This document shows positions 39,401 through 49,300 of a DNA stretch of 55,568 nt, piece by piece (position 1 is the first letter of the stretch; each line of letters begins with the position of its first letter). Source of the stretch: Strigomonas culicis (Eukaryota > Euglenozoa > Kinetoplastea > Trypanosomatida > Trypanosomatidae); the NCBI GenBank assembly GCA_000482145.1, contig AUXH01000050.1, positions 1 through 55,568 of the forward strand. Direction: 5' to 3'. The translations under genes were made by a program, and so were the position numbers. The notes below the pieces were generated by a model. It did no database searches and was not told the origin of the DNA. It worked only from the letters and a program-made list of their open reading frames with translations.

Positions 39401-42053
39401 CTCCAGGCGACGGCGGCGTCGTCACCTGGCGGACGGTCTCCTGCACCTCCAGCGCGAGCCGCGCTTCGGCGTGCGACATGTGCGCGTTGTGAAGGCAGAA
39501 GCAGAGCTGGCACGGCGCCCGCAGCGCGCTCTGCAGCAGCGCCAGGGTGGCAGGAAGGACGCGAAGGAGCACCATCTCACGACAAACCTGCGTGTTGGCG
39601 CTCAGGCAAAACAGCGACGACAGGATGGCGTCCCTCTGTTCCCCCGTCGTCGGGTCCAGCACCTTCTGCTTGACCAGGATGTTCGTGAGCACACAGCCCT
39701 TCGCGTAGTCATCCGCCGTCATGGCAGCAATGGCGCCCATGACCACCGACGCGCCCTCCGCCGCCGTCGCGACGGCCTGCACGCTGCTCGTGGTCAGTGT
39801 GGTGCCGAGCAGTGGGAAGCCCGTCACGACGATGTGCGCGCTCTGCCCGTTCGGCCGCAGCAGGTCGTGCGCGAGGTCGTGCTTGAGGAGCGAGACGCTC
39901 ACCCCGACGCCGTAGTGGTGCTCCGTCTGCGCCTTCAGCGCCGCGAAGAGCGTGTGCAGCAGGGAAGGCACCATGTACTCGGTGGCCCACTCGCGCGAGG
40001 AGGCCGGTCGCGGCTTGGCGCCGCCATGCAGGGAAAACAACACCGCGTTGTGGCCGGCCACCACATTGGTGACGATCCGCCCTAGCACAAGCGACGGGAG
40101 AACGTCGCCGTGCGGGCTCGTGGCGACGCGCTCGTCCAGTGGGTACGGGAGATCGTCCAGTGGGGAGGGACTCTGATCTCCGGCCGTTTCAGAGGAAGCA
40201 GCGGCAACAGCAGCGGAGCTGCTCGCACCTTTCTTCTCCTCCGGGCCTGTTAACAGGATGGAAAGGGATCGTACGCGCGACAGTGCGCTGCCGTCGCTCT
40301 GCTGAAGCCCCAGCAGGGCGATCGACGACGTACCGCTCCCGTTCATGCCGCTGTCGTTGTCTGTGTTGCCTGGAATTGCCACGGCATCCACCGACACAGA
40401 CCGGCTATGCCGCTGTTGACGTTTTCGCTTCTTCGTGGAGTTGGGGAGCGGAGTGGCCGTCTTCGTCGGGCATGCCTCTCCCTCTGGTGTGTCTAGCGTT
40501 CTCGGTGAGGAGAGCATCGGCCGCTTCCCCGCAGGCGCATGCACGGCGGCCGCCGCGGCATCCTCGCCGTCCCCTGGCTGCATCTCCTGGGGTATGGACG
40601 GCGGCGCCACGAAGTCCCCATCGAACGGGTACAGACCGGCCAGCAAGTACTGGTCCGCCACGGCCTCCACCGACAGCGAGGTCATGCTGCTCATGTAGGA
40701 GAGATAGTCAAAGTTGATGTTGCGCTGCGGGGCCGCCTGCGCCTCCGACGGCACCGCGACGACGGCGATCTCCTCCTGGCGCTTGGCGCTGCCGGTGCCG
40801 GCGGGGCCCGGCCGCCGCCGCCGCGCGGGCCGCACCTCCTCGTCCTCGCTCCCGTGCCACGACAGGTTGCTCTGCCCGAGGCGCAGCGTCGCGGTCGTGG
40901 CGGTGACGTCCGTCTCGGAGGACGACACCTTGGACGCCGACCGCCCGCGGGCGCGGCGGGCCGCGGTGAGCTTCTGGATGATCTTTCGCCGCTGCTGCTC
41001 CATCCGCGTCGCCTGCTTGGGGTCGCTGCGGTCCGTCGTCGACGGGTCCGTATCACCCGCAGCGCCTGCCGCCTCCTCCGCCGTCTCCTCCTTCCGCATC
41101 GGAGGCGGCGGCGGCGGCACCGTGCTCGGGGACAAAGTGGGCTCTTTGGCGCTCTCACACGGTAGGGTGCCTGCCGATAGAGAGTACAAGCCGCTCGCCG
41201 TGTTGCCCTCTCCGCTCAGCGACGGCCTGCCGCCGTTGCCCATGCGCAGCAGACTGCTCTCGCCCCACGCCTCCGGGCGGAATTCGTCGCTGGCGCCTCG
41301 GCCGCCCACCTTGAGCGATGGGGCCGCCGCCCTCTCCTTGTCCTTGCTGTCAGCCACCTGCTTCACAAGCGACGACGAGAGCGGGGAGGTGGGCATCGCG
41401 AAGAGGTAATCGCAATACAAGTCGTAGAACAGGGAGGAGCTTCTCTGCGAGACACCAGACAGCCTCATCGTCCCTTCCGCTTCCTCGGGGCTGCTGCTGT
41501 CGGACTGCCCGTTGTTGGCGTCCACCCTGTCCATGGTGTGGTCCGTCTTCGCGAAGGTCGCGCATGTCAGCACGCGTCGGGGCGCTCCTTTACCGGTGCT
41601 CGGTCCACCGGAGGGTGGCACGCGGCCCTTCGGCACGGTTTTGGTCAAGGGCGACAGAAGCGCCGGGCTGGTCCCGCCACCGAAAAAGTCCTCTAAGTAC
41701 ATGTGGACGGGGTAGTTGGGGCTCTGCGTCGCCGCCCTCGCGGCCACCGAGGCGGGCCCCGTCGTCGACAATCTACCCGTGGTGATGGTCTTGCTGGTCG
41801 CGTCGAAGCCACTTTGTGAGCGGGTGCCGCCGCCGCTGCTGGAGCTCATGACCGAGGAACCCCGCGGCTGGCCATCCCCACGGCGCGGCGGTTGACTTGC
41901 CTCCACGGCAGTCTCGGGACGTGACGAGGGAGGGAGGGGTTGTGCCCCATCCGCTAGTATGCCGTGTGTTTCTACATAATCACAATACTTGCCTTCTAAG
42001 TCATATGGATCGGAAGAGAACGCGTCATCTGCGACATCAGCTTTCCAACTCAT
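36462..42053 (-). CDS. Two-unit divergent pseudo-kinesin protein with disordered ends (1863 aa)
   Basis: The frame extends to a GTG at 42074, but the first ATG is at 42053 (MSWKADVADD) and a likely splice acceptor lies upstream of both. Residues 1-630 are Ser/Pro-rich with short aromatic patches (CDYLFAMPTSP, FDYLSYMSSM). Unit 1 (about 635-905) shows AGHNAVLFSL, AHDLLRP, TGFPLLGTTL and GGSVRPFLKHI. A 200-residue linker, about 905-1100, is helical and basic with KKRRKYPFSYRRS. Unit 2 (about 1130-1460) opens with KSVKVLARLRSKRP, close to the first kinesin strand, then VQFHVDEAV, RQGHNVRLMCMAG, VHDHLRLP and TPAGPVVQG; the GGPC strand is not recognisable. Residues 1480-1863 are Pro/Ser-rich. It has fewer units and is more diverged than its neighbours, so assignment rests on the order of weak landmarks plus context. 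Function is unknown. Confidence 0.88.
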   Translation of the reverse strand: MSWKADVADDAFSSDPYDLEGKYCDYVETHGILADGAQPLPPSSRPETAVEASQPPRRGDGQPRGSSVMSSSSGGGTRSQSGFDATSKTITTGRLSTTGPASVAARAATQSPNYPVHMYLEDFFGGGTSPALLSPLTKTVPKGRVPPSGGPSTGKGAPRRVLTCATFAKTDHTMDRVDANNGQSDSSSPEEAEGTMRLSGVSQRSSSLFYDLYCDYLFAMPTSPLSSSLVKQVADSKDKERAAAPSLKVGGRGASDEFRPEAWGESSLLRMGNGGRPSLSGEGNTASGLYSLSAGTLPCESAKEPTLSPSTVPPPPPPMRKEETAEEAAGAAGDTDPSTTDRSDPKQATRMEQQRRKIIQKLTAARRARGRSASKVSSSETDVTATTATLRLGQSNLSWHGSEDEEVRPARRRRPGPAGTGSAKRQEEIAVVAVPSEAQAAPQRNINFDYLSYMSSMTSLSVEAVADQYLLAGLYPFDGDFVAPPSIPQEMQPGDGEDAAAAAVHAPAGKRPMLSSPRTLDTPEGEACPTKTATPLPNSTKKRKRQQRHSRSVSVDAVAIPGNTDNDSGMNGSGTSSIALLGLQQSDGSALSRVRSLSILLTGPEEKKGASSSAAVAAASSETAGDQSPSPLDDLPYPLDERVATSPHGDVLPSLVLGRIVTNVVAGHNAVLFSLHGGAKPRPASSREWATEYMVPSLLHTLFAALKAQTEHHYGVGVSVSLLKHDLAHDLLRPNGQSAHIVVTGFPLLGTTLTTSSVQAVATAAEGASVVMGAIAAMTADDYAKGCVLTNILVKQKVLDPTTGEQRDAILSSLFCLSANTQVCREMVLLRVLPATLALLQSALRAPCQLCFCLHNAHMSHAEARLALEVQETVRQVTTPPSPGGSVRPFLKHIKQRYKYLYTRMEEAKARVAESRVAWRRYTMPRMEHPITTKMIDKEAAFQHEMHAAYAKDKMLYKRLSFALHAMAAIAKCGEQVLVTPVTEIPRPFLVTYHYLDPDWFRVPQDTQRLHATFAGQSENGVNEISDESILNGKKRRKYPFSYRRSVPVLSVLDHWKTQTPRVNLFAGDYSCSSQGILPLFRTGDSAVRHFFFPGDDAAPAPAGDRIVSSVLVEDADRGEAAAGVPAAVTVADKSVKVLARLRSKRPRTLVQFHVDEAVTRPAWSFAGGAGGAVAPPPPAVREALASFRQGHNVRLMCMAGASAQSSSTARLLRCPVWHALARMVDDTFRPSTAASKERRREGAPRCRLYVSVVQILSSRFVHDHLRLPPPPPESGDEPAEEGKDDVALPFRSAWTPAGPVVQGARYQEIAAGADVMKLLRTLPGRVEARGTTQTHLVVSFLQHQTTAAAGGDRSLDVADGTAIFAQLSVHMTTNLSLFNCLYMPAFVQPFHPQNLFHVSFCDRLVLLVDLAADHEAEAYHILRQQAQLCQSTRVALYHRVWDMHRYTAYLRERALAMRAALAKRHHQPSDHATEAASDGAPAASDLFPPPPPAAPVLGSVLSGTAVDYECLSSTLRQVERMLSLAMELTDTQPAPNGPKALSFDSVGTYAVTDPPPLFERHVTAAPTGTSLEASVSLCSSSRSEPDTPAAGDGEGAGAAAAAHGLVPTREPQPVSRAAPATVHTAAPAVVSPGRMRPIPTAFSPVKPKADRSPPVPPQPVPPPPMRNRVDILLPTPTSPSKQWVELSSPASASSARPKTAQPLATLPPPASPPARRLPSHSLSPGTPQPPLLGAERKVALSMSPCGAARVTPTSAAATHVRGGVPPHHERLPQPPAKKLPTLVQRLRMLDEACEPSGSSQHRHRKESHQDKGRDREGARTPSGAQSRNGGGILPSVAPSLSTGNIPRDAEADKNAVEYARLR

Positions 42054-43341
42054 AGTGGTTTGCTTCTGTTTCACACTATCTCACAACAGAGAGAGACTGT
42101 GACGCGCACCAAAGAAAAAAAAAGAAGAACGAATAGTATCACGCAAAAAAAAAAATACAAAATATGTATAGAGTCTTTTACTGTTGATTCTTTACGATTC
42201 AGAAAAATAATAAGACAACAACAACAACAACAAAAGAACAAACACACAATACGCTTTTATTCACTGTCAAAAAAAAAAACTGAAAGAAAAAAAGGTAAAT
42301 ATACACGAATGATTTCTTATATTCGCTTAGCACAATGCTTTAGGAATAATTGCGTTGGTATTACAGGATAAGAAGAGAGAGAAAGGGGGAAAGAGGGGTA
42401 AAAGAAATAGTGGCCACCCAAACGCTAAAGACGAACAGGAAAAAAAAAGACACACAGAAACTAAAACGGCTGAAACGACAACAGAGATGTAATAATGCGG
42501 AAAAGGAAAATGTACTTTAACATACCTATTAATGGTATGCTTTTGTGCACAATCCCGTTGGCTGCAACAAGCTTGGTAACTTACGCGAACAAAAAAAAAA
42601 AATGAAGGAAGAAAAAAAAGGAACAAGCATTAACAATGATAATAATGGAAAAAAATTCTTACTATTACTGTTATTGACTGAGTATACATTTTTCAGCACT
42701 ATATATTTCTATATGATTGCCTTCATGGTTTTTTTATTATTGATCTTAAAACAATTAAGAAGACGAAAAGGGACAACTAGATCAAAAAGAACAGCAAATT
42801 ATAAAAAAAGCAAAAAGGAATCCATGCGCCTTAATCGGGTACATATATATATGTTCAGCACAGACTCGTACGTAAAGTATTATACATTGCGTGCAAGAAG
42901 AGTCGATGCAGAAAGGGGAAAAAAAAACAGAAACAATAACCGAAATACTGTTCAACAAGTATACAACAGCAAAACGAAAACGCCAAAATGAATATACATG
43001 TCAGATGCTTAACAAAGATAACAGAAAAGCAACGAAGCGAAGAGGCAAAGAGAACAGGTTTCTTCTTGAGCGGCGCATGGTTGCGCTCTTACCCACAGTG
43101 ATAATACGTCTTGCGATCCCACCCGCATGAGACTCGGTTGCTCTTGCTGAAAAGAACCAACAGGACTCGTTAACAGTATTGCATATTATTCTGCCGGTTT
43201 ACTCTATTGCATGGAAATGCCACTCGTGCGCCCGTTCGCTCACTTTTTTTCTCTCGCTCCACACGTAGTACATAAGCCTGCCGATGCCATGGTGGACGCC
43301 GGCGGTGGTGACGTGGTTCCTTCCGATACGACTCTGCTTGC
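42054..43341. other. AT-rich intergenic region, no gene seen
   Basis: 1.29 kb, A-rich on the plus strand for most of its length; the last 250 bases next to the stop of the 2234-residue gene are less biased. No supported gene. Confidence 0.7.
42097..42145 (-). promoter_or_regulatory. Candidate trans-splice acceptor for the 1863-residue gene
   Basis: The minus strand reads a T/C tract (about 42110-42135), then GGTGCGCGTCACAG with AG at 42097-42098, 44 bases before the ATG at 42053. Confidence 0.45.
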
Positions 43342-46300
43342 CTAGGACATGCCGCCCCCCATAGCGATCGCGCCCAGCGGCACGAAGCCCTGCTGCGCCA
43401 TCACCGGGTACCGCATGAGTGTTTCCGCGTCCTTCAGCATCCGCTCGGCCGCCGTCACGCGCGACATGATGTACTCCTTCTCCTGTGCGTTCGACGAGGT
43501 CGCGCGCCGCTCGCGCAGCCGCACGATGCCCTCCTTCAGGTCGTGGATGAGCCGCGTGATGCTGTTCAGCTCCGGCGCCTCATTCTCCACCTTCGCCAGC
43601 GCGTTGAGCACGTTCAGCATACTGCTCGCGTCGATGTCCTCATCGGAGACGCCGAAGAGCCCGATGGAGTAGACGTGGCCGCCGATGATGTTGCGGAACA
43701 GCTCGAGCGGCTCCGCCGGGTCCTGGCGCAGCACGTTTGTGTAGTGGTGCACCGCGTCGAAGACGGCCGTGCACACGAGCGAGGACACGAGGATGTCGTC
43801 CGCCGGCTTCGTCACGCGCTGGCGCAGCGCGAAGGAGACCACCATGATGCCGGGGTCGTCCGTCTGCAGGGCGGGGTCCGCGTTGTCGATGGCGACCGAC
43901 AGGAAGTGGTCGAACTCCTCCGTCGACTTCACGTCGTGGGCGGTCACGCCGTTGATGCGGGGGCCGGAGAGCGGCGAGTGCTCGATCTCGAAGCGGTGGT
44001 ACGTCGCGTCCACCTCGACGGGCAGCAGATCCGCCGTGATGTCGTCCTTGATGAGCGCCATGGACACCTGCAGCTCGCCGTTTACCATCCGCTTGATGGC
44101 CGTGTTGTTGCAGGGAATGCCGGAGAGCGTGTGGACAATCTGGTAGGCGATCTTGCGCAGCATCAAGGGCGTGAAGGCGCAGTTGCCGCTGTCTGCCGCG
44201 AGCATGCCGGTGTTGTAGCCCTCCAGGAACTTGGCCACCATGAGGTTCACCTGATCCGAGTCCAACAGCTGGCCCGCCTCGTTGCGGTTCACGACCTCGT
44301 CGCTGTCAAAGCGCATGCCACCCTCCTGGGTGCGCACGAGCACCGTATTGCCCTCCACGGCGACCGAGCCGCCGCCGCGGAGCTCCTCCGCGAAGCACAC
44401 GACGGAGCGGATCCGCTGTGTGGCCTTGCTGTCGACCTCCTCCTTCACCGTGATGGCCGGCAGCGACCGGCGGGTCGGCGGCGGCTCGCTCGCAGGCTCC
44501 TGGTTCTGCTCATCGTGCAGGTAGGCCTTGGGCTGGTGGTTGTCAAAGTCCTTCAGCAGCGCCTCCGCATCACGCACCATCTCACCCAGGCGGTCGAGAA
44601 TCTCCTTCGTCGACGCGCGTTCGGCCGCCTCCTGCGCCTGTTCGTACCGCTGCATCAGCGTCGGCGCCAGGTCGTTCCGGATACCGCTGATAAACTTCAC
44701 AATACTGCCCGGGTGGGTCGGCCGGTTGTACATCTCGCCCAGGCGCTTCTGGACGCCGAGCATGAAGTTCGCGCGCGACTCGTCGCTGCCAATGCCAAGC
44801 AGCGCCACCGTGTAGCAGGGTCCGCCCAGGGCGTAGTGATAGAGCGCGCGCGGCACCAGCGGGCTCTTGTCGAGCACATTGTTGTAGAGCCCGACGTTCT
44901 CGCCCGCGAAGCTCGCCACGAGGGAGCACACCAGGACATCCTCCTCCACCTCCTTGACACGCAGCTTGACAATGAGCGAGCAGAAGACGAGGCCGTAGTC
45001 CTTCCCGCCGTCTGACATGGCGTTCTGCAGCGCCTTGGCCACCATCGTGTCAAAGGTAGAGGGACTGTCGATGTTCTTGTAGCTGACACCGTGAACGCAA
45101 GAACCGAAGATGGGCGAGATGGCAATCACAAGCTTCTGCGCCGAGCACTTGTCCTGTAAGAGGTCGATGACCATCTCACCCTTGAGCTTCACGATGGAGG
45201 CGGACATGTTACCGCGCCTGGTGCCCGCGTCCATCTCACTCAGCAGAGAGCGCACCACACTCTTCATCACGAGCGGCGACACCTGCGAGGAGCGGCTGTC
45301 AGCGCCGAGGATCGCCGCATTGCAGCCGCTCATGACCGTCTCGCAGAGCTGCTTCAGCACATCCGACTGGATCGCCTCCGTCTCGTTCGCCAGCTCCGTC
45401 ACCTCGTCCACGTCGTACTCCTCGAAGTCATCCTCCGTCGTGGCGACGATCATCGTGTTGTCATAGGTGACGTTGGACGTCTCACGGCAGTGCGGATCCA
45501 CAATGACGAGCGTGCGCACCTTGGTCGAGATGGGGACCGTCTGCTGGCTCGCCCCGTGCGGCTCCGACGCCTCGCTCGCGTCGTAGCCCCCCTTGGGCGA
45601 GGTCATGGCGACAGGCCGCTCATCCGAGGAGAAGGAGTCGCCAATGCTGTTGACCTCGATGATGTCCCCCACCGGGATCGTTCGCTCGCTCGGCCACGCC
45701 GGGCCATCGATGCCGATGGCCGTGGCCCCCGGGAGCCTCTTGGGGTCGGTGTTGCGCCTCGAGTGGTTCCGCGGGTTCGGCGACGCGGGCGCGTTGGATG
45801 GCGGCATCGGTACGATGGCCTTCTTACTCTCCACCGGCGCCGGCGCCTCGTCGAGATTCATGAACTGGTTTGTGCCCGTGCTGGCGCCTCGCTTGGCGTA
45901 CTCGTTATTCACATTGTTCATGCTGTTCTGCCGAGAGCCCAGGCCAGACTTCTCAGGCGCGCTCTTGGCGTCATTGCGGGTGGCATCGTTGTGTGCTGGC
46001 GGTGCCGACTCCGCCTTGGTGGTTGCCGGGGCTTTCTCCTTGCCCTTCGTCGCAGTGGCGGCGGCGGCAGTGGCGCTGTGCTTGTCGGGTGCAGGGCCTT
46101 CGGCCTCCTCCTTCTCCTTGAGAGCAGGTGGCTTTGACGCGGGCAGCTGCTTCTTGGACGGGTAGCTGGTGACGCTGCTCTTCTTCTTCGGTGTCTCTTT
46201 TTTGCCCAACGAGCCGCTGTGCGCCTCGCCGCTGGCAGTGGACGGCGCACTGTTGTTCAAGGTGTTCTTGTTCTCCATGGAGGGCCTTCGGTGGATGATC

Positions 46301-49300
46301 TGCTGCTTGCGGGAGACGGCTGCCGGAAAGACGGCGTTCTCGCCCTTTTCGACGGAGGTCTGGGTGTTGCCCCGCGATCGCAGCAGCTGCTCCGGCGAGG
46401 GCTTGATTTCGAATGCCTGGGGATGGCGCAGCATCGCTTTGGCCTCCTCGAGCTGCGTGTTCAACAAGACGCGCTTCGCCGCCTCCTGGGCCTTGATCGG
46501 ATTGGCCAGTTCCTTCTCGGCCAGCTCGCAGAAGCGCTTCACACTCCCCACATGGTGCGCCTTGTTCGTCACCATGGAGAGCCTGAGCTGCGTGTGCAGC
46601 GCCTGTGGGACCTCCGCCACGTCCTCCTCCCCGAGCGCGAGGACGGCCACAGTAAACGTCGGGCCGCCGAGCGCGCCGTAGAAGAGCGGGAACGGCGACT
46701 GATCCACGCGGCGTAGCACGGCGCTGTACAGACTCGTGTTGACCCCCGCGTCCGAGATCAGGAAGGAGGACAAGATGACATCTCCGTTCTTCACTTGTTT
46801 CAAGATCATCGAAATGACGACCATGCCGTTACTCTGCGATCCCTTGACAAACTTGGCCCTGTTGTACCCGTCTGCCACAATCTTTAAGAAATGCGACTGC
46901 TCGGTGACCTCAACGTAACCAACGTCGTTCAGCGTGACGCCGATGTGCGGCGAAGTCGCATAGGTGCTGCGGTCCAGTCGCCCGGTCGTCTCCGCCAGCA
47001 GGTCCTCCGTCAGCCCGGCGCACACCATCGCCACGGAGATGAGCAGCTGCGCATCGGCCGGCTTGCCGCTGACAATGCCGTCGAGCGACTCGCGCATGGC
47101 GGTGAAAACGCCAATTTCGGCGCTCGCGGTGGAGGCCAGCAGAAGACCTACATTGACGCCGGCCAAGAATTTGCGACCGAGCTCCGAGAGCGTATTGGAC
47201 TTGAACGTCTGACCACTGGGCGGTTGGACGTGGTACTCATCGACGCCAAAGTAGTGTGGCGCGTCGGTCCCGTAGTGCACCTCCAGCACATCCGTATTCT
47301 TCACCAAGCCCACGGTTATGCCCTCCTTCGGCTCATTTTTGGACGCGTCGCTCTCCACGTAGATGACCACCGATCGCACCCTGAACTCGCTCTTCTTCCG
47401 CTTCAGTGCAGTTTCCATATCGTCCACAACTGTCTCGCTGCGCTTCCCGCGGTCCGTGGCCGGGGACACACGCTCCTCCTTGGTGTTAGGCACCAAGGAA
47501 AGCGACTGTCGCTTGGCTTGCGACAACGCGTTGGTCTTCCGCATCGCCTTCGCCACGTTGGCGCCGCTACCGGCCGACTTGGCTGCCGTGGTAGACAAGA
47601 TGCGCTGTCGGTCCGCCGCCTGTCGCTCGCGGAGCTCCTTCTTGGCCTGCTCTTGCAGCCGCCGCTGCTCCTCCTGCTGCTGCTTCTCCAACTTGCGCTG
47701 CGCCATGAAGGCGCGCACCCGCTCGCGGCGCTCTTCGTTCGCCTTCTGCTCCGCCATCTCCCGCAGCTGCTGTGGTGTGATCGTGTGGCGGGTAGCGCCG
47801 TTTACCGCATCGCCACCAGTGGCTTCTGCGGATTCGCCTTTTCCATCCGGAGACCCGTCACCCGCGCTGCTGCTGGGGGACAGCCGCGACTTGGACATGG
47901 AAGGCATCCAGTACTCACCGTTGTTGAGTTCGTTCAGCTTCGCACCAGCCCGTATTCCAGCCGACTCCAGCGGCGCGCTCTCCTTCTCCGTGGGCTTCTC
48001 CTTCTCCTTCCCTTTCTCGCACGTGTAGGAAGACCTGCGAAGAATGCTGGTGGGGCGCTTTTTCGTTGCAGCAACGCTCGAGCTAGGACTCGGTAGGCCT
48101 GTCGCGGCGGCAGGGAGCACGTTGGTGCCGGAGGATGGTGAGGCGCGCGACTGCGTTTTGCCAACAATGAGCGGCGCCGCGCGCGGAAACAACGGCAGGG
48201 GCCCGGCGTTCACTTGCGTCCCGTAGTACAGCATGCCTTCCGCGGACGGGTACTCCATGCTCATGATGATATCGACCTTCTCCTTGTGGGCATGGTTGGC
48301 CTTCTTGCTGCGGGTGTCCATCGGCCCCTCGGGCGATATGGGGGGCACAGCGGTGACCGCCCTCTGCAGGCTCGTGTCCATGGGAAGCGGTGCGCCAGGT
48401 GGCCGCGTGTGACTCACCGTCCTGGACCGCTTCGAAGACTTGTGCGAGACCCCATCCGGGGCGACATCGGTGAGGGAGGAAATTGAGGTCGTGCTACTGT
48501 TGCTATACTCGGCTGAGAGGTTGGCAGCCTTCATCGCCTCGCTGGGCTTCTTGGTCTGTGGTATCTCCTTCCAAGGGCGCTGTAAATCCAGTAGAGGCTT
48601 GTCGCTCGCGGGAGGTATCAGCTTGTTTGATTTGCGGCTCATCGTGGCGGAGCTGTCCGCGTCCAGGTTTGAGTATGCGGTGCACGGTGTTAGCGGCTTC
48701 CTTGACGAGTCCTCCGCTCCTTGCTTGGACGCCTCCCACTTGCGTCGCCGTTTGTTGGGCGAGCGAAGTATGTTGGACGTGGGTGTGGACACGCTATTGT
48801 TGTTGTTTACATTGTTGTTGTTGTTGCTGCTGCCGCTCGTTATCTGCTTGCTCACGCTGGTCTTGGACAGGGACCCCGGTGTTATCGTTACGTTGGGGTG
48901 CGAAACGGATGGCCGCACAGGCCGTCGGGGACCCATCTCGGGGCGCGCGGTCTGCTCGCCGTTCAAAAAGGCTTCCAAGTTGAACGTTTGCACGCCAAAG
49001 GTGCCGGTCTTGGACGAGTTGCAAGCGTCGAGATACGCGCACAGCATCTGGTCCACGTCTCTCTTGAAGTCCTCTTCCTTGTCCTTCACCGCGCTCTGCG
49101 TTCCATGATTGCGCATGGGGGAAGAAGGACCTCCCGCACCGGCCCCACCGGCCTTCGGGGTGGTCGTCACTGCCGCGGCCGCCGTCGCTCCGTTCGCTTT
49201 ATTACCATTGACAGCGTGGTCATTCGCCGCAGGAGCCTGAGGCGTGCCCGCGCTGTGAGAACTGGAACCCTTAGGGTCGCCTTGAGGCTTTGTGCAGAGC

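Noticed and set aside
42054..42074. Upstream GTG start for the 1863-residue gene
   Set aside because: Not an ATG; the ATG at 42053 is preferred.
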